DNA of 64,000 nt, taken from contig NC_014472.1 of the NCBI RefSeq assembly GCF_000153165.2, forward strand, positions 3,158,001 through 3,222,000. Reading direction: 5' to 3'. Of this stretch, positions 1 to 9,324 are shown piece by piece (position 1 is the stretch's first letter; each line of letters begins with the position of its first letter). This stretch comes from Maribacter sp. HTCC2170 (GTDB taxonomy: Bacteria > Bacteroidota > Bacteroidia > Flavobacteriales > Flavobacteriaceae). The notes below the pieces were generated by a model. That model saw only the letters and a list, made by a program, of their open reading frames with translations. It searched no databases and was not told where the DNA came from. Made by a program: the position numbers and the translations under genes.

Positions 1-88
1 CCAATGATGCATTCTAATCAAAATCTGTTCGGTTGAGCCAAATCGAGACCTAAATATCCAAACTTAATACGACTTGGCAATATGATTA
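1..88. other. left-edge intergenic stretch
   Basis: These 88 bases lie downstream of the minus-strand ettA stop. I see no open frame of useful length and no hairpin with a T tract. They may hold the end of a gene that lies outside the window. Confidence 0.3.
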
Positions 89-1780
89 TTATCGTATCAA
101 CTTCTTGTACTTGATACGTTTTGGTATCAAATCACCACCCAGTCGTTTCTTTTTATTCTCTTCATAATCGGAGAAAGAACCTTCAAAGAAATACACTTGG
201 GAATCACCTTCAAAAGCTAATATATGTGTGCATATTCTGTCTAGAAACCATCTATCGTGAGAGATAACCACTGCACAACCAGCAAAATTTTCCAGACCTT
301 CTTCCAAGGCACGTAATGTATTGACATCTAAGTCATTAGTAGGTTCATCTAAAAGTAATACATTGCCTTCTTCTTTTAAGGTCATGGCCAAATGAAGGCG
401 GTTTCTTTCTCCACCAGATAGCATATTAACTTTTTTATTTTGTTCACTACCAGAAAAATTAAAACGACTTAAATAAGCTCTTGAATTCACTTGCCTACCC
501 CCCATCATAACGAGCTCCTGCTCATCGCTGAAATTTTGCCAAATTGTTTTCTCTGGGTCAATGTTCGAATGGCTCTGATCAACATATGCGATCTTAGCTG
601 TATCCCCGACAACAAACTCACCCTTATCTGGAGTTTCCTCTCCCATTATCATTCTAAAAATAGTGGTCTTACCAGCACCATTAGGGCCTATAACCCCAAC
701 TATCCCAGCCTGCGGTAGATTAAAATTCAAATCCTCATAGAGCAATTTATCTTCATACCCTTTACTTACCCCATTAGCTTCAATAACGTTTGTTCCTAAT
801 CGAGGGCCATTGGGTATATATATTTCCAACTTCTCATCAAGCTGTTTTTGGTCTTGGCTCATGAGCTTGTCGTAATTCTTTAAACGTGCTTTTTGTTTGG
901 TCTGCCTGCCCTTAGCTCCTTGCCTAACCCATTCCAGCTCTCGTTCCAAAGTTTTTTGACGTTTTGAGGCCGTTTTGCTTTCTTGAGCCAATCGCTTTGA
1001 TTTTTGATCCAACCAACTGGAATAGTTTCCTTTCCAGGGAATACCTTCTCCACGGTCCAACTCCAAAATCCAACCTGCAACATTGTCCAAGAAATAACGG
1101 TCATGCGTTACTGCGATTACAGTTCCTTTATATTGTGCCAAATGATGTTCTAACCAATGTACCGATTCAGCATCTAAGTGGTTAGTTGGTTCGTCTAAAA
1201 GCAAAATCTCAGGTTCTTGTAACAATAACCTACATAAGGCAACCCGTCTTCGCTCTCCTCCTGACAGAACACCAATCTTTTTATCGCCATCTGGAGTACG
1301 AAGGGCATCCATGGCTATTTCAAGTTTAGTGTCCAATTCCCAAGCATTAGAAGCATCTATTTGATCTTGTAAAGCAGCCTGCCTATCCATAAGCTTCTGC
1401 ATTTTATCAGCATCTTCATAAACTTCAGGCAAACCAAACATATCATTGATCTTGTTGTATTCATCAAGAATGGCCACAGTCTCTGCCGCTCCTTCTTTCA
1501 CAACCTCCAAAACAGTCTTTTCTTCATCCAGTTTAGGCTCCTGTTCTAAGTAACCAACATTGTAACCAGGAGAAAAAACAACATCTCCCTGGTAGTTCTT
1601 ATCCTCACCTGCTATGATTCGCAATAGTGTAGATTTACCCGAACCATTGAGGCCTAAAATCCCGATTTTGGCACCATAGAAAAAGCTTAGGTATATATTT
1701 TTTAGTACCGGGGTGTTCGCATTTTTATACGTTTTAGTAACCCCGGACATTGAGAAAATGACTTTCTTATCGTCAGACAT
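89..1780 (-). CDS. ettA: energy-dependent translational throttle protein EttA (ABC-F ATPase)
   Basis: This is a cytosolic ABC-F ATPase that binds the ribosomal E site and gates early elongation according to the ATP/ADP ratio. Two ABC cassettes are visible in 563 residues. The first has Walker A GLNGSGKST at about 43-51, signature LSGGERRR and LLLDEPTNHLD. A charged linker rich in K/R/Q follows, then the second cassette with Walker A GPNGAGKTT, LSGGERNR and LLLDEPTNDLD. There are no membrane segments, as expected for ABC-F. The length and the C-terminal end GGDLIPKRIKYKKLIR match EttA rather than Uup or antibiotic-resistance ABC-F proteins. It appears monocistronic, 38 bp upstream of a small membrane-protein gene on the same strand. 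Confidence 0.95.
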   Translation of the reverse strand: MSDDKKVIFSMSGVTKTYKNANTPVLKNIYLSFFYGAKIGILGLNGSGKSTLLRIIAGEDKNYQGDVVFSPGYNVGYLEQEPKLDEEKTVLEVVKEGAAETVAILDEYNKINDMFGLPEVYEDADKMQKLMDRQAALQDQIDASNAWELDTKLEIAMDALRTPDGDKKIGVLSGGERRRVALCRLLLQEPEILLLDEPTNHLDAESVHWLEHHLAQYKGTVIAVTHDRYFLDNVAGWILELDRGEGIPWKGNYSSWLDQKSKRLAQESKTASKRQKTLERELEWVRQGAKGRQTKQKARLKNYDKLMSQDQKQLDEKLEIYIPNGPRLGTNVIEANGVSKGYEDKLLYEDLNFNLPQAGIVGVIGPNGAGKTTIFRMIMGEETPDKGEFVVGDTAKIAYVDQSHSNIDPEKTIWQNFSDEQELVMMGGRQVNSRAYLSRFNFSGSEQNKKVNMLSGGERNRLHLAMTLKEEGNVLLLDEPTNDLDVNTLRALEEGLENFAGCAVVISHDRWFLDRICTHILAFEGDSQVYFFEGSFSDYEENKKKRLGGDLIPKRIKYKKLIR

Positions 1781-1818
1781 TTGATATTGTATATTAGATT
1801 AATGGATATTTTGGATGA

Positions 1819-2001
1819 TTAAACTCTACCTTTTAGTGCATTGAAAACCCAAGCGATAGCGAAAAAGCCAATACCTACAGAGGCAAAACCCCAACCAGCA
1901 ACTTCGTCATATCTAAAGGCACCTAAAGCAATAAGCGCAAGTCCTACGATTATCATTATAAATGTAGCCCAAGCCAGCACTGTATTCTTATTCATTCCCA
2001 T
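1819..2001 (-). CDS. small two-helix membrane protein (CAL67264 family)
   Basis: A peptide of about 60 residues with two hydrophobic helices, the first around NTVLAWATFIMIIVGLALIA and the second around GWGFASVGIGFFAIAWVFNA. It resembles the flavobacterial CAL67264 family of small inner-membrane proteins, whose function is unknown. An in-frame ATG at 2031 would add ten polar residues. I prefer the start MGMNKNT at 2001, from memory of the family's usual beginning. It lies just upstream of ettA on the same strand and may be co-transcribed with it. Family placement is from recall, not a search. Confidence 0.75.
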   Translation of the reverse strand: MGMNKNTVLAWATFIMIIVGLALIALGAFRYDEVAGWGFASVGIGFFAIAWVFNALKGRV

Positions 2002-2077
2002 TTTGTTTAGTTTGGTTTTTGGTAACTCCAAATATCGGAATTTTTACAGGATTAATCTGTAATCAACAAGACCTTTA

Positions 2078-3064
2078 TCATTCAAATGGAAAAGTAATGT
2101 TGTTTTCAGTCCGAATATCCTGAATTAGTCGGGCCAAATCAAGGCTATTTTGATGGCTCCAAAGCTCACTCTGCAATCTATTGTTCAATAAACAATCATG
2201 TACCTCTTCAATTTCAAAGGTATACCCGTTCCCGAGTGTTGGCATATCAACATGCTCAACCTTGTCCCCTGTTTTAATGGAATAACCTTCTGCGCAATGC
2301 CACTGAGGCTTTAGAAACAATGTGCCTTCACTACCTGATATCTCAGCCTCCATTTTAGACCCGGAATTTAAACCACTATAAAGTATAGCCTGCGCTTCTT
2401 TATACTCGAAGAGCATAGATGTCTGTATTTCAACCCCGGTCTTATAGAATTTAGATTTAGAAATAACACTTTCTGGGTTTCCTAATAATAGATAAGAAAT
2501 AAAAATTGGATAAATACCAATATCCAATAAAGTTCCTCCACCCAGTTCTGGATTCAACAACCTGCCATCCTCAGGTCTGTCGAGCGCATAAAAAGCGAAA
2601 TCAGCATGTAAATATTTTAATTCCCCGATAGTACCATCATCAACCAATTCTTTTACCTTTCGAATAGCTGGATTAAAACGGGACCATAGGGCTTCCATAA
2701 GAAAGACATTATTCTCCTTGGCCACGGCAACCATTTCCTCAACTTCCTTCAGATTCATCCCCATTGGTTTTTCGCAAAGAACATGTTTTCCATGTTTCAT
2801 GGCCTCTATACTCAATTCCTTATGGGAAGTGTGCGGGGTAGCAATATAAATGACCTCAACTTCATCATTTTCGAAGAGCTCTGTGTAACTGCCAAAAGCG
2901 TGTGTGGCATTATACTCACTCTGAAAATCTTTCGCTTTTTCTATACTACGAGAAGCAACCGCACTTATTTCTGCTTTTTCCACAAGTTGAAGGTCGCTGG
3001 CAAATTTATTAGCGATTCCACCCAATCCAACAATTCCCCATTTGATTTTTCGTTCCATATTCAT
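2078..3064 (-). CDS. Gfo/Idh/MocA family NAD(P)-dependent oxidoreductase
   Basis: A cytosolic sugar or polyol dehydrogenase-like enzyme of 328 residues. The N-terminal Rossmann fold starts KWGIVGLGGIANKFA at about residue 8. The family EKP motif follows in LCEKPMGMN near residue 98, where the Lys is the usual catalytic residue. The C-terminal substrate domain contains GGGTLLDIGIYPI near residue 175. It resembles the trans-1,2-dihydrobenzene-1,2-diol dehydrogenase/xylose dehydrogenase branch, but the substrate cannot be read from sequence. It is divergent from the carboxylase gene at 3137, with a 72 bp shared promoter region. Confidence 0.9.
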   Translation of the reverse strand: MNMERKIKWGIVGLGGIANKFASDLQLVEKAEISAVASRSIEKAKDFQSEYNATHAFGSYTELFENDEVEVIYIATPHTSHKELSIEAMKHGKHVLCEKPMGMNLKEVEEMVAVAKENNVFLMEALWSRFNPAIRKVKELVDDGTIGELKYLHADFAFYALDRPEDGRLLNPELGGGTLLDIGIYPIFISYLLLGNPESVISKSKFYKTGVEIQTSMLFEYKEAQAILYSGLNSGSKMEAEISGSEGTLFLKPQWHCAEGYSIKTGDKVEHVDMPTLGNGYTFEIEEVHDCLLNNRLQSELWSHQNSLDLARLIQDIRTENNITFPFE

Positions 3065-3136
3065 TTTAGATAAATCCCAAATGTAATCAATTTTACTCCT
3101 TATCTTTAACCCAATATTTTATAAATCGGATACTAT

Positions 3137-4765
3137 ATGGACATTAAGTTCAACAAAAACGAAGATCAGAACAAACTTAAATTATCCCACCTTAGAAAGA
3201 AACTTGCACAGGTAAATTTAGGTGGAGGTAAGGCACGTATTGAAAAACAGCATGCACAAGGAAAAATGACAGCACGTGAACGAATTTCTTATTTGTTGGA
3301 CTCCGATGAAAAAAGCATAGAGATTGGAGCTTTGGTTGGTGAAAACATGTATGAGGAGCATGGCGGATGTCCGTCAGGTGGTGTTGTAATTAAAATTGGT
3401 CATATACAAGGAAAACAGTGTGTAGTTGTTGCTAACGATGCCACGGTTAAGGCAGGTGCATGGTTTCCCATCACAGGGAAAAAGAATTTGAGAGCCCAGG
3501 AAATTGCCATAGAGAACAGGTTACCCATCATCTATCTTGTTGATAGTGCAGGCGTATTTTTACCCATGCAGGATGAAATTTTCCCAGATAAAGAACACTT
3601 CGGGCGCATTTTCAGGAACAATGCGGTAATGAGTAGTATGGGCATTACTCAAATATCGGCAGTAATGGGAAGTTGTGTTGCGGGTGGCGCCTATTTACCC
3701 ATTATGAGTGATGAGGCAATTATCGTTGACAAAACAGCCAGTATTTTTTTAGCAGGTAGCTATTTGGTAAAGGCGGCCATTGGCGAAGAGGTTGATAATG
3801 AAACATTGGGTGGGGCAACTACTCATAGCGAGATAAGCGGCGTTACAGATTACAAGGCCAAAGATGACAAAGATGCCCTTGATAAGATAAAGAACATTGT
3901 AGATAAAATCGGAGATTTTGAAAAGGCGGGCTTTAATCGTTCAAAAACACAAAAGCCCAAGGAAAATGTTGAGGATATTTTTGGGATTCTTCCTGCATCG
4001 AGATCAGAGCAATATGATATGCATGAAATCATAAATCGTTTGGTCGACAAATCAGAATTTGAAGAATATAAAGCGGGCTATGGTAAGACCATACTCACAG
4101 GATATGCCCGGATTGATGGCTGGGCAGTTGGTATTGTAGCCAATCAACGTAAGGTTGTAAAAACAGCCAAGGGAGAAATGCAGTTTGGCGGTGTCATTTA
4201 CTCTGATTCTGCAGACAAAGCGACCCGTTTTATAGCCAATTGCAATCAAAAGAAAATACCATTGGTGTTTCTCCAAGACGTTACTGGGTTCATGGTTGGA
4301 AGTAAAAGCGAGCAAGGCGGAATAATAAAGGATGGGGCTAAAATGGTGAATGCTGTTAGCAACTCGGTCGTACCAAAATTCACCGTCGTAATTGGGAATA
4401 GTTATGGTGCCGGGAATTATGCCATGTGTGGCAAGGCCTATGACCCACGATTTATTGTTGCCTGGCCAAGCGCCGAATTGGCCGTAATGAGTGGAAATTC
4501 AGCTGCGAAAGTGTTGCTGCAAATTGAAAAAGCTTCTTTAAAAAAGAAAGGCGAAACCATTACAAAAGCTAAAGAAGATGAGTTGTATGGCAAAATAAAA
4601 CAACGATATGATAATCAAGTTTCACCCTATTATGCAGCAGCACGATTATGGACAGATGCTATCATAAATCCGTTGGACACTCGTAAATGGATTTCAATGG
4701 GAATAGAGGCAGCAAATCATGCACCAATTGAAAAACCATTTAATATGGGAGTGTTGCAAGTTTAA
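3137..4765 (+). CDS. acyl-CoA carboxylase beta subunit (carboxyltransferase, methylcrotonyl-CoA carboxylase-like)
   Basis: This is the carboxyltransferase subunit of a biotin-dependent acyl-CoA carboxylase, moving CO2 from carboxybiotin to an acyl-CoA. The 542 residues contain two crotonase-like halves. The first has VDSAGVFLPMQDEIFPD and the oxyanion-type stretch GSCVAGGAYLP. The second has FLQDVTGFMVGSKSEQGG and GNSYGAGNYAMCGKAYDPRF. The latter motifs are more like methylcrotonyl-CoA carboxylase than propionyl-CoA carboxylase. No biotin carboxylase or biotin carrier subunit lies next to it, so its partner is encoded elsewhere. Its stop overlaps the stop of the convergent gene at 4762 by 4 bp. 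Confidence 0.9.
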   Translation: MDIKFNKNEDQNKLKLSHLRKKLAQVNLGGGKARIEKQHAQGKMTARERISYLLDSDEKSIEIGALVGENMYEEHGGCPSGGVVIKIGHIQGKQCVVVANDATVKAGAWFPITGKKNLRAQEIAIENRLPIIYLVDSAGVFLPMQDEIFPDKEHFGRIFRNNAVMSSMGITQISAVMGSCVAGGAYLPIMSDEAIIVDKTASIFLAGSYLVKAAIGEEVDNETLGGATTHSEISGVTDYKAKDDKDALDKIKNIVDKIGDFEKAGFNRSKTQKPKENVEDIFGILPASRSEQYDMHEIINRLVDKSEFEEYKAGYGKTILTGYARIDGWAVGIVANQRKVVKTAKGEMQFGGVIYSDSADKATRFIANCNQKKIPLVFLQDVTGFMVGSKSEQGGIIKDGAKMVNAVSNSVVPKFTVVIGNSYGAGNYAMCGKAYDPRFIVAWPSAELAVMSGNSAAKVLLQIEKASLKKKGETITKAKEDELYGKIKQRYDNQVSPYYAAARLWTDAIINPLDTRKWISMGIEAANHAPIEKPFNMGVLQV

Positions 4766-6516
4766 TTCAATATTTGCTTTAACCCTATATCCATTGTGAA
4801 TAAATGGACATTCTGATTTTCATTTGAAAGTCTGAAAAGTTTTATTTCTTTCTTTTGTGATGGTTTACCATAATCAAAAAACGATGTTACTTTCAAGTAT
4901 GTTGGAAAGTTTGATCCGTTACCCAAGTAATTAATGTTTACTTTCCATTGTGCATTCAATTCATCTTCAAAAAACAGCTGCTTGGTGCTATACCCTTTTT
5001 GCACTTGATTTTGAAATAATTCATCAGTTTCATTTTTGGTTTTCTTCCAATTAAAAGTAGAATCATCAGAATCTATAAACTGAAGTTCAAATTCAGCTTG
5101 GTCATTGTTCCATTCAAATACCAATCTTGTACTTGACGTGACCATTGCCTCTTCAATTGTATTCTTTTTTTTGCTGAGTTGTTCTTCATTCATTTTAAGA
5201 ATATTGGAAACTTCCGTCGTCATAAGTATATCTGTACCATTGGCATCAAAAGGAATACTGTCTAATTCATTGATGGCCTTTTCATAACGTGTATAAAAAG
5301 CAAGAGCCTTACGGTAATTACCCAGCTCGTTATAAGTGTTCGCTACGTCTCGAAACGATTGGGCGGCTCTTGAATTCAATGATAAAATTTTCAAATAGGT
5401 CTTTAAAGTTTTACCATACTGGCCTAATATTTCATATTTATAGGCAGATGCCCTAAGGGCAGCCACGTCCTGTGGAAAATCCCTTTGCAAAACATCGAGT
5501 AATTCCCCTGCTTTTTCTCTGTTCTTCCATCTTCTATTAAAAAAATCGGAAACCTCAATAAAATAATAGGGTGTATCCCCGTACTCTTTTTTCAAGTCAT
5601 CGAATATCTTAAGCGCTTTTCCCATAGATGTTGCAGCATCGAACTTCTTCAAATAATTAGGAAAATCTGGTGCGTATTTGTCAATTGTGTTCAGTGCCAA
5701 GATTAGGCTATCCCTTAGACCAGAATTGTCATAGGTCCGCTTTATCGAGATATCATCCATCCAAGTCTTACTCTTAGTGTTTATGATGATGACGCCCCCA
5801 ATACCCTGTGGACCATATCTTGATATGGCCCCGTTTCTCACCATTATAGCAACTCTTTCAATATCGTTCACTTGTATGAAAGTTGGAGGCTTTTCATAAA
5901 TGAATCCATCCACATCAAAAATCGCCGTAGGCCGTGCACCACTGCTCCATTTTTGTAAAATAACTTTTGGACAAATTGGGTCAATTGGTTCACATTCACG
6001 AATTACCTTCATTTGCGGATACAGATTTTGTAAAGAGTATAAAAAATCCGTTCCCACGGGAATTAGCTCTTTACCATCAATGACCCGTAAAGAAAAAGAA
6101 GCACGATCTTTGTCCAAGATACCTCGAGAAGTCTTTATTAAACTCTTGTTCTTGGGGTATGCTATCAATAGTTCTTTTTGGGTAAAGGGTCTTTTCTTTT
6201 TTACAGTAACTTCATCCAACAACTCAACTTTTGGCAAAAGCTCTGCGTCCATAATTGAAGTATGGTCTTCCACCATTAATTCTAGCGTTTGCATACCTAC
6301 ATAGGAAAAAATCAGCACATCTTTTGGCTTGGCTTTGATTGAATACGCTCCTTTACTATTGGTTTGAACACCAATCGAAGTCCCTTTAATTAAAACATTT
6401 ACATTGGAAAGTGGCTTACCTGAATTAGTTACATTACCCCTGATTTGATTGACCGAATTTTGTGCCTCAACATTTAAAATGAAAAAGAAAAAAAACAAAT
6501 AAATAATTGTTTTCAT
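4762..6516 (-). CDS. secreted CarboxypepD_reg-like / TonB plug-like / TPR protein
   Basis: A 584-residue exported protein with an N-terminal signal peptide (MKTIIYLFFFFFILNVEAQ). A carboxypeptidase-regulatory-like beta sandwich at about 22-105 reads IRGNVTNSGKPLSNVNVLIK and ends near YVGMQTLEL. The LDEVTVK box typical of SusC/TonB receptors follows. A plug-like segment at about 195-250 reads PTAIFDVDGFIYEKP and RYGPQGIGGVIIINTK. After that come helical TPR-type repeats around residues 340-430. There is no outer-membrane beta barrel, so it is not a complete TonB-dependent receptor. It is probably periplasmic or anchored to the outer membrane. It shares a strand and probably a transcript with the next plug protein (6602-9316). 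The function is unknown. Confidence 0.75.
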   Translation of the reverse strand: MKTIIYLFFFFFILNVEAQNSVNQIRGNVTNSGKPLSNVNVLIKGTSIGVQTNSKGAYSIKAKPKDVLIFSYVGMQTLELMVEDHTSIMDAELLPKVELLDEVTVKKKRPFTQKELLIAYPKNKSLIKTSRGILDKDRASFSLRVIDGKELIPVGTDFLYSLQNLYPQMKVIRECEPIDPICPKVILQKWSSGARPTAIFDVDGFIYEKPPTFIQVNDIERVAIMVRNGAISRYGPQGIGGVIIINTKSKTWMDDISIKRTYDNSGLRDSLILALNTIDKYAPDFPNYLKKFDAATSMGKALKIFDDLKKEYGDTPYYFIEVSDFFNRRWKNREKAGELLDVLQRDFPQDVAALRASAYKYEILGQYGKTLKTYLKILSLNSRAAQSFRDVANTYNELGNYRKALAFYTRYEKAINELDSIPFDANGTDILMTTEVSNILKMNEEQLSKKKNTIEEAMVTSSTRLVFEWNNDQAEFELQFIDSDDSTFNWKKTKNETDELFQNQVQKGYSTKQLFFEDELNAQWKVNINYLGNGSNFPTYLKVTSFFDYGKPSQKKEIKLFRLSNENQNVHLFTMDIGLKQILN

Positions 6517-6601
6517 AAAAGGGTTGATTATAAAGAATTATTCCAAAAAAATCACACTGAAATTATGTTTTTAAGAGAGGTGTCTTTGCTTTCGAAAATG
6601 C

Positions 6602-9316
6602 TCATGGCCTTTCATTTTTGACTGGATAGACCATTTCCGTGTAGCCTATCTCTCCGTTTTCGGTTATGGCTTCTACAATAACCAACATTTTCCCAGATGT
6701 ATCCGCATTATAAAATGATGTTACAAAACTTCCATCACTATTAACTTCTGCAATTGGTTCCCAATGTATCAATGATCGTAAATCGGGTTGGAATGCTGTA
6801 CTTGTATTAGGTTTATTATAATTAGGTGCATTAAATTGTCTCGTGGGAGAAAATACTGGGATTAAATTTTGAGAAAGCCCTTTTGCCTTATGTACCCCTG
6901 AAATGCCCTTACCGGCATGTGTAAAGATCGCGATAACACTGCCTAATTTGGGTATGCTTTCAATAGCATAATCAGAAAAGACAGTTGTATATAACTTGAC
7001 AAAATTCTTGATGTATTTTATTAGTTCCACGCTCTTGACCTCGGACGGTGAAATATGGGGTATCAAGGGGTATTGAAAGTCCAAAACGGGTATGCCATCA
7101 ATAACCACCAATGTCGTACCACCGCCATTGATATGGGCCAACATAAAGCCATCAGGAAATTGCTCTATACTAATCTCATTAGGATAATTGAACAATAGCA
7201 CACTGTACAAACCATAAGACCACTTTTTTTCTTTATCTCTTATTTCTGTACCAGGAATCACTATATCTGGTTCTCCGTATTCATCTATTACTTTTTTTCG
7301 TTGGGGAGTCAATTTTTGACCTTCTACAATTACTTCAGCAAGCGCTGTAACCCCATAATCAGGTTTATAGGAATCTTCAATTGTTCTTCGTTCGCGGTGT
7401 TTTTCAGCAATTAAATGAACCACACTATCCAGCTTCTCTATAGATTTTCTGGAGTCAATTACTATGTCAGGCGTTTCCGTCGCATCTAAGGTAATCGCAT
7501 AACTCCTCTTTTTCCCCGACTTGTTCGCGCTCTGAATTAGTGCCTTTATAGGTGGGCCAAATTCATCCTGTAATTGAAATTTAAATCGCCCCAAACTATC
7601 AGTTACCTGATTATAAAAGGATGGTGTTTCCCCAAAGGTCATCATGCTCAGGTTTACACCGCCAAACTGCTTTTTTTTTGAATAATTAGCATTGACGGTA
7701 CCACCTAACTGTAGTGTAGGTTCAGTTTGATACATTATGGTATCCCTATGCCCCTCACTATAATTGTATTTCCGCCAACCTTGAGTTAGTAATAGAGCAT
7801 CTAAATCGTTAACCCTTTCCCGATTTTCAGAATTGAAATAATATCGTGGGTCTTCAATAGGACCCTTTAATTCAGAATCCAATAAAAAATAGGACAAGAT
7901 GTTCACACGACGATTTTGTAGTTCCCCCAATTGGTCTCTGTTTATGACAAGTATAGATAGGTTGGCATCTACAGCTTGTCTATCTTGACCAAATACCTGC
8001 GCCTTCAATTCGGTTTTTTCACGATGACCATAACTCTCTTTATCGGTACTAAGTTCTATTCTTAGTCTATTTCTTGGTAATTCGTTAAAATAAAGCCTTT
8101 CTGCAGTTGGCATTTTATTTTGGTCCAACATTGAAAATGCCAGAATACCCTCAGGAAGTTCATTCGCAGGTAGTTGGGCAATTAATAGCCTATCTTTAAA
8201 CGTTCCTTCAATAAGATAATGGTCAATTCCTCTACAGCTTACCCGTATAAATACACTATCGGTTTCCTTATAGTTGGAAAAAGCCTTTATTCTAATGTTT
8301 TTACCCGCTTTTGTAATTGAAAGAATACTGCCTTTATCAACGACCTTTGGTAGCGGATACTTTTGAAACAGGCCCTGATTTGAATGAGAAGGAATTCTAG
8401 CATAGTACGCCTTGTTCTTGTTTGCCTGAATAAGAAAAGTACCCATACCCTTTGGGTTACTGCCGAAAGTTTTAACAATACTGTCGTTTTCGTCAACAAC
8501 ATCTCCTGCCACATATGTACCTTTTCCAGAATAGTCAAGCGCTTTAAAAGCTATTTTGTTAGTCAAGCCATGCACCATTCGGCCGCTTTCAGGATAAAAC
8601 TGAATATCAAGATATTTATCATTAAGTACAACGGTTTGTGAATGGCGAATTAGATTATCGGTAACAAGTGTAAGCTTGACAAAACTTGCATTAAACGGTA
8701 CCGAATGTAATAATTGATAGGTATTGTCTTTACTTTTTTTTATAACAAGGGAATCTTTCTGTTTATCAAACGCTAAGTAAACATTGAGTTTGTTACGATG
8801 TTTCTCATCCAATAAATGGGGTTTAAGTGTTGCTTTTAGTATAAATTCCCCTTTTTGCATTTCTATCAGGGAGATATCACTAATAGGGGCTTCTTTTTTA
8901 TCTATAGTGTTTGAAAATACGTCTATGTAAGTATTAAATACGAAATCGTCCCCAAAATTTTTATTCCATTCCGTATAGGCCCGAACCAAATATAAACCTG
9001 CTTCATATGTTTGATTCAATTCAAAAAAGCCTTGTCCCAAACCATTAGTAAGCTTTACTAATTTCTTTTCAGTAATCTGACCTTTCTCATCGATTAATTC
9101 AACATGAAGAACCCCACTATCTACACTTGATTCATGATATGAGGCATTTACGACAATCGCCTTAAACCAAACAGTCTGATCTGTAGTATAAACACCTCCA
9201 TCCAACTGAAGATAAATCTTTTCAGCAGATGAACTTGGTAAACTTGTCTTTTGATCTTGGGAGAAAAGCGACCATGGGCCTTGAAATAACAAAAGAAAGA
9301 GCAAGACCTTTTTCAT
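6602..9316 (-). CDS. large secreted MG-domain / TonB plug-like protein
   Basis: A 904-residue exported protein with signal peptide MKKVLLFLLLFQGPWSLFSQ. The N-terminal part resembles macroglobulin (MG) domains of the alpha-2-macroglobulin type: KIYLQLDGGVYTTDQTVWFKA at about 33-53 and AGLYLVRAYTEW near 105. The centre has another MG-like block (ELSTDKESYGHREKTELKA). The C-terminal quarter carries a plug-like segment with GGGTTLVVIDGIPVL and EVKSVELIKYIKN. No beta barrel is visible. Such proteins are common in Bacteroidota beside TonB systems, but their role is not settled. It is 8 bp downstream of the M24 peptidase gene, which suggests an operon 10671 to 4762. Confidence 0.75.
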   Translation of the reverse strand: MKKVLLFLLLFQGPWSLFSQDQKTSLPSSSAEKIYLQLDGGVYTTDQTVWFKAIVVNASYHESSVDSGVLHVELIDEKGQITEKKLVKLTNGLGQGFFELNQTYEAGLYLVRAYTEWNKNFGDDFVFNTYIDVFSNTIDKKEAPISDISLIEMQKGEFILKATLKPHLLDEKHRNKLNVYLAFDKQKDSLVIKKSKDNTYQLLHSVPFNASFVKLTLVTDNLIRHSQTVVLNDKYLDIQFYPESGRMVHGLTNKIAFKALDYSGKGTYVAGDVVDENDSIVKTFGSNPKGMGTFLIQANKNKAYYARIPSHSNQGLFQKYPLPKVVDKGSILSITKAGKNIRIKAFSNYKETDSVFIRVSCRGIDHYLIEGTFKDRLLIAQLPANELPEGILAFSMLDQNKMPTAERLYFNELPRNRLRIELSTDKESYGHREKTELKAQVFGQDRQAVDANLSILVINRDQLGELQNRRVNILSYFLLDSELKGPIEDPRYYFNSENRERVNDLDALLLTQGWRKYNYSEGHRDTIMYQTEPTLQLGGTVNANYSKKKQFGGVNLSMMTFGETPSFYNQVTDSLGRFKFQLQDEFGPPIKALIQSANKSGKKRSYAITLDATETPDIVIDSRKSIEKLDSVVHLIAEKHRERRTIEDSYKPDYGVTALAEVIVEGQKLTPQRKKVIDEYGEPDIVIPGTEIRDKEKKWSYGLYSVLLFNYPNEISIEQFPDGFMLAHINGGGTTLVVIDGIPVLDFQYPLIPHISPSEVKSVELIKYIKNFVKLYTTVFSDYAIESIPKLGSVIAIFTHAGKGISGVHKAKGLSQNLIPVFSPTRQFNAPNYNKPNTSTAFQPDLRSLIHWEPIAEVNSDGSFVTSFYNADTSGKMLVIVEAITENGEIGYTEMVYPVKNERP

Positions 9317-9324
9317 AGCTCATT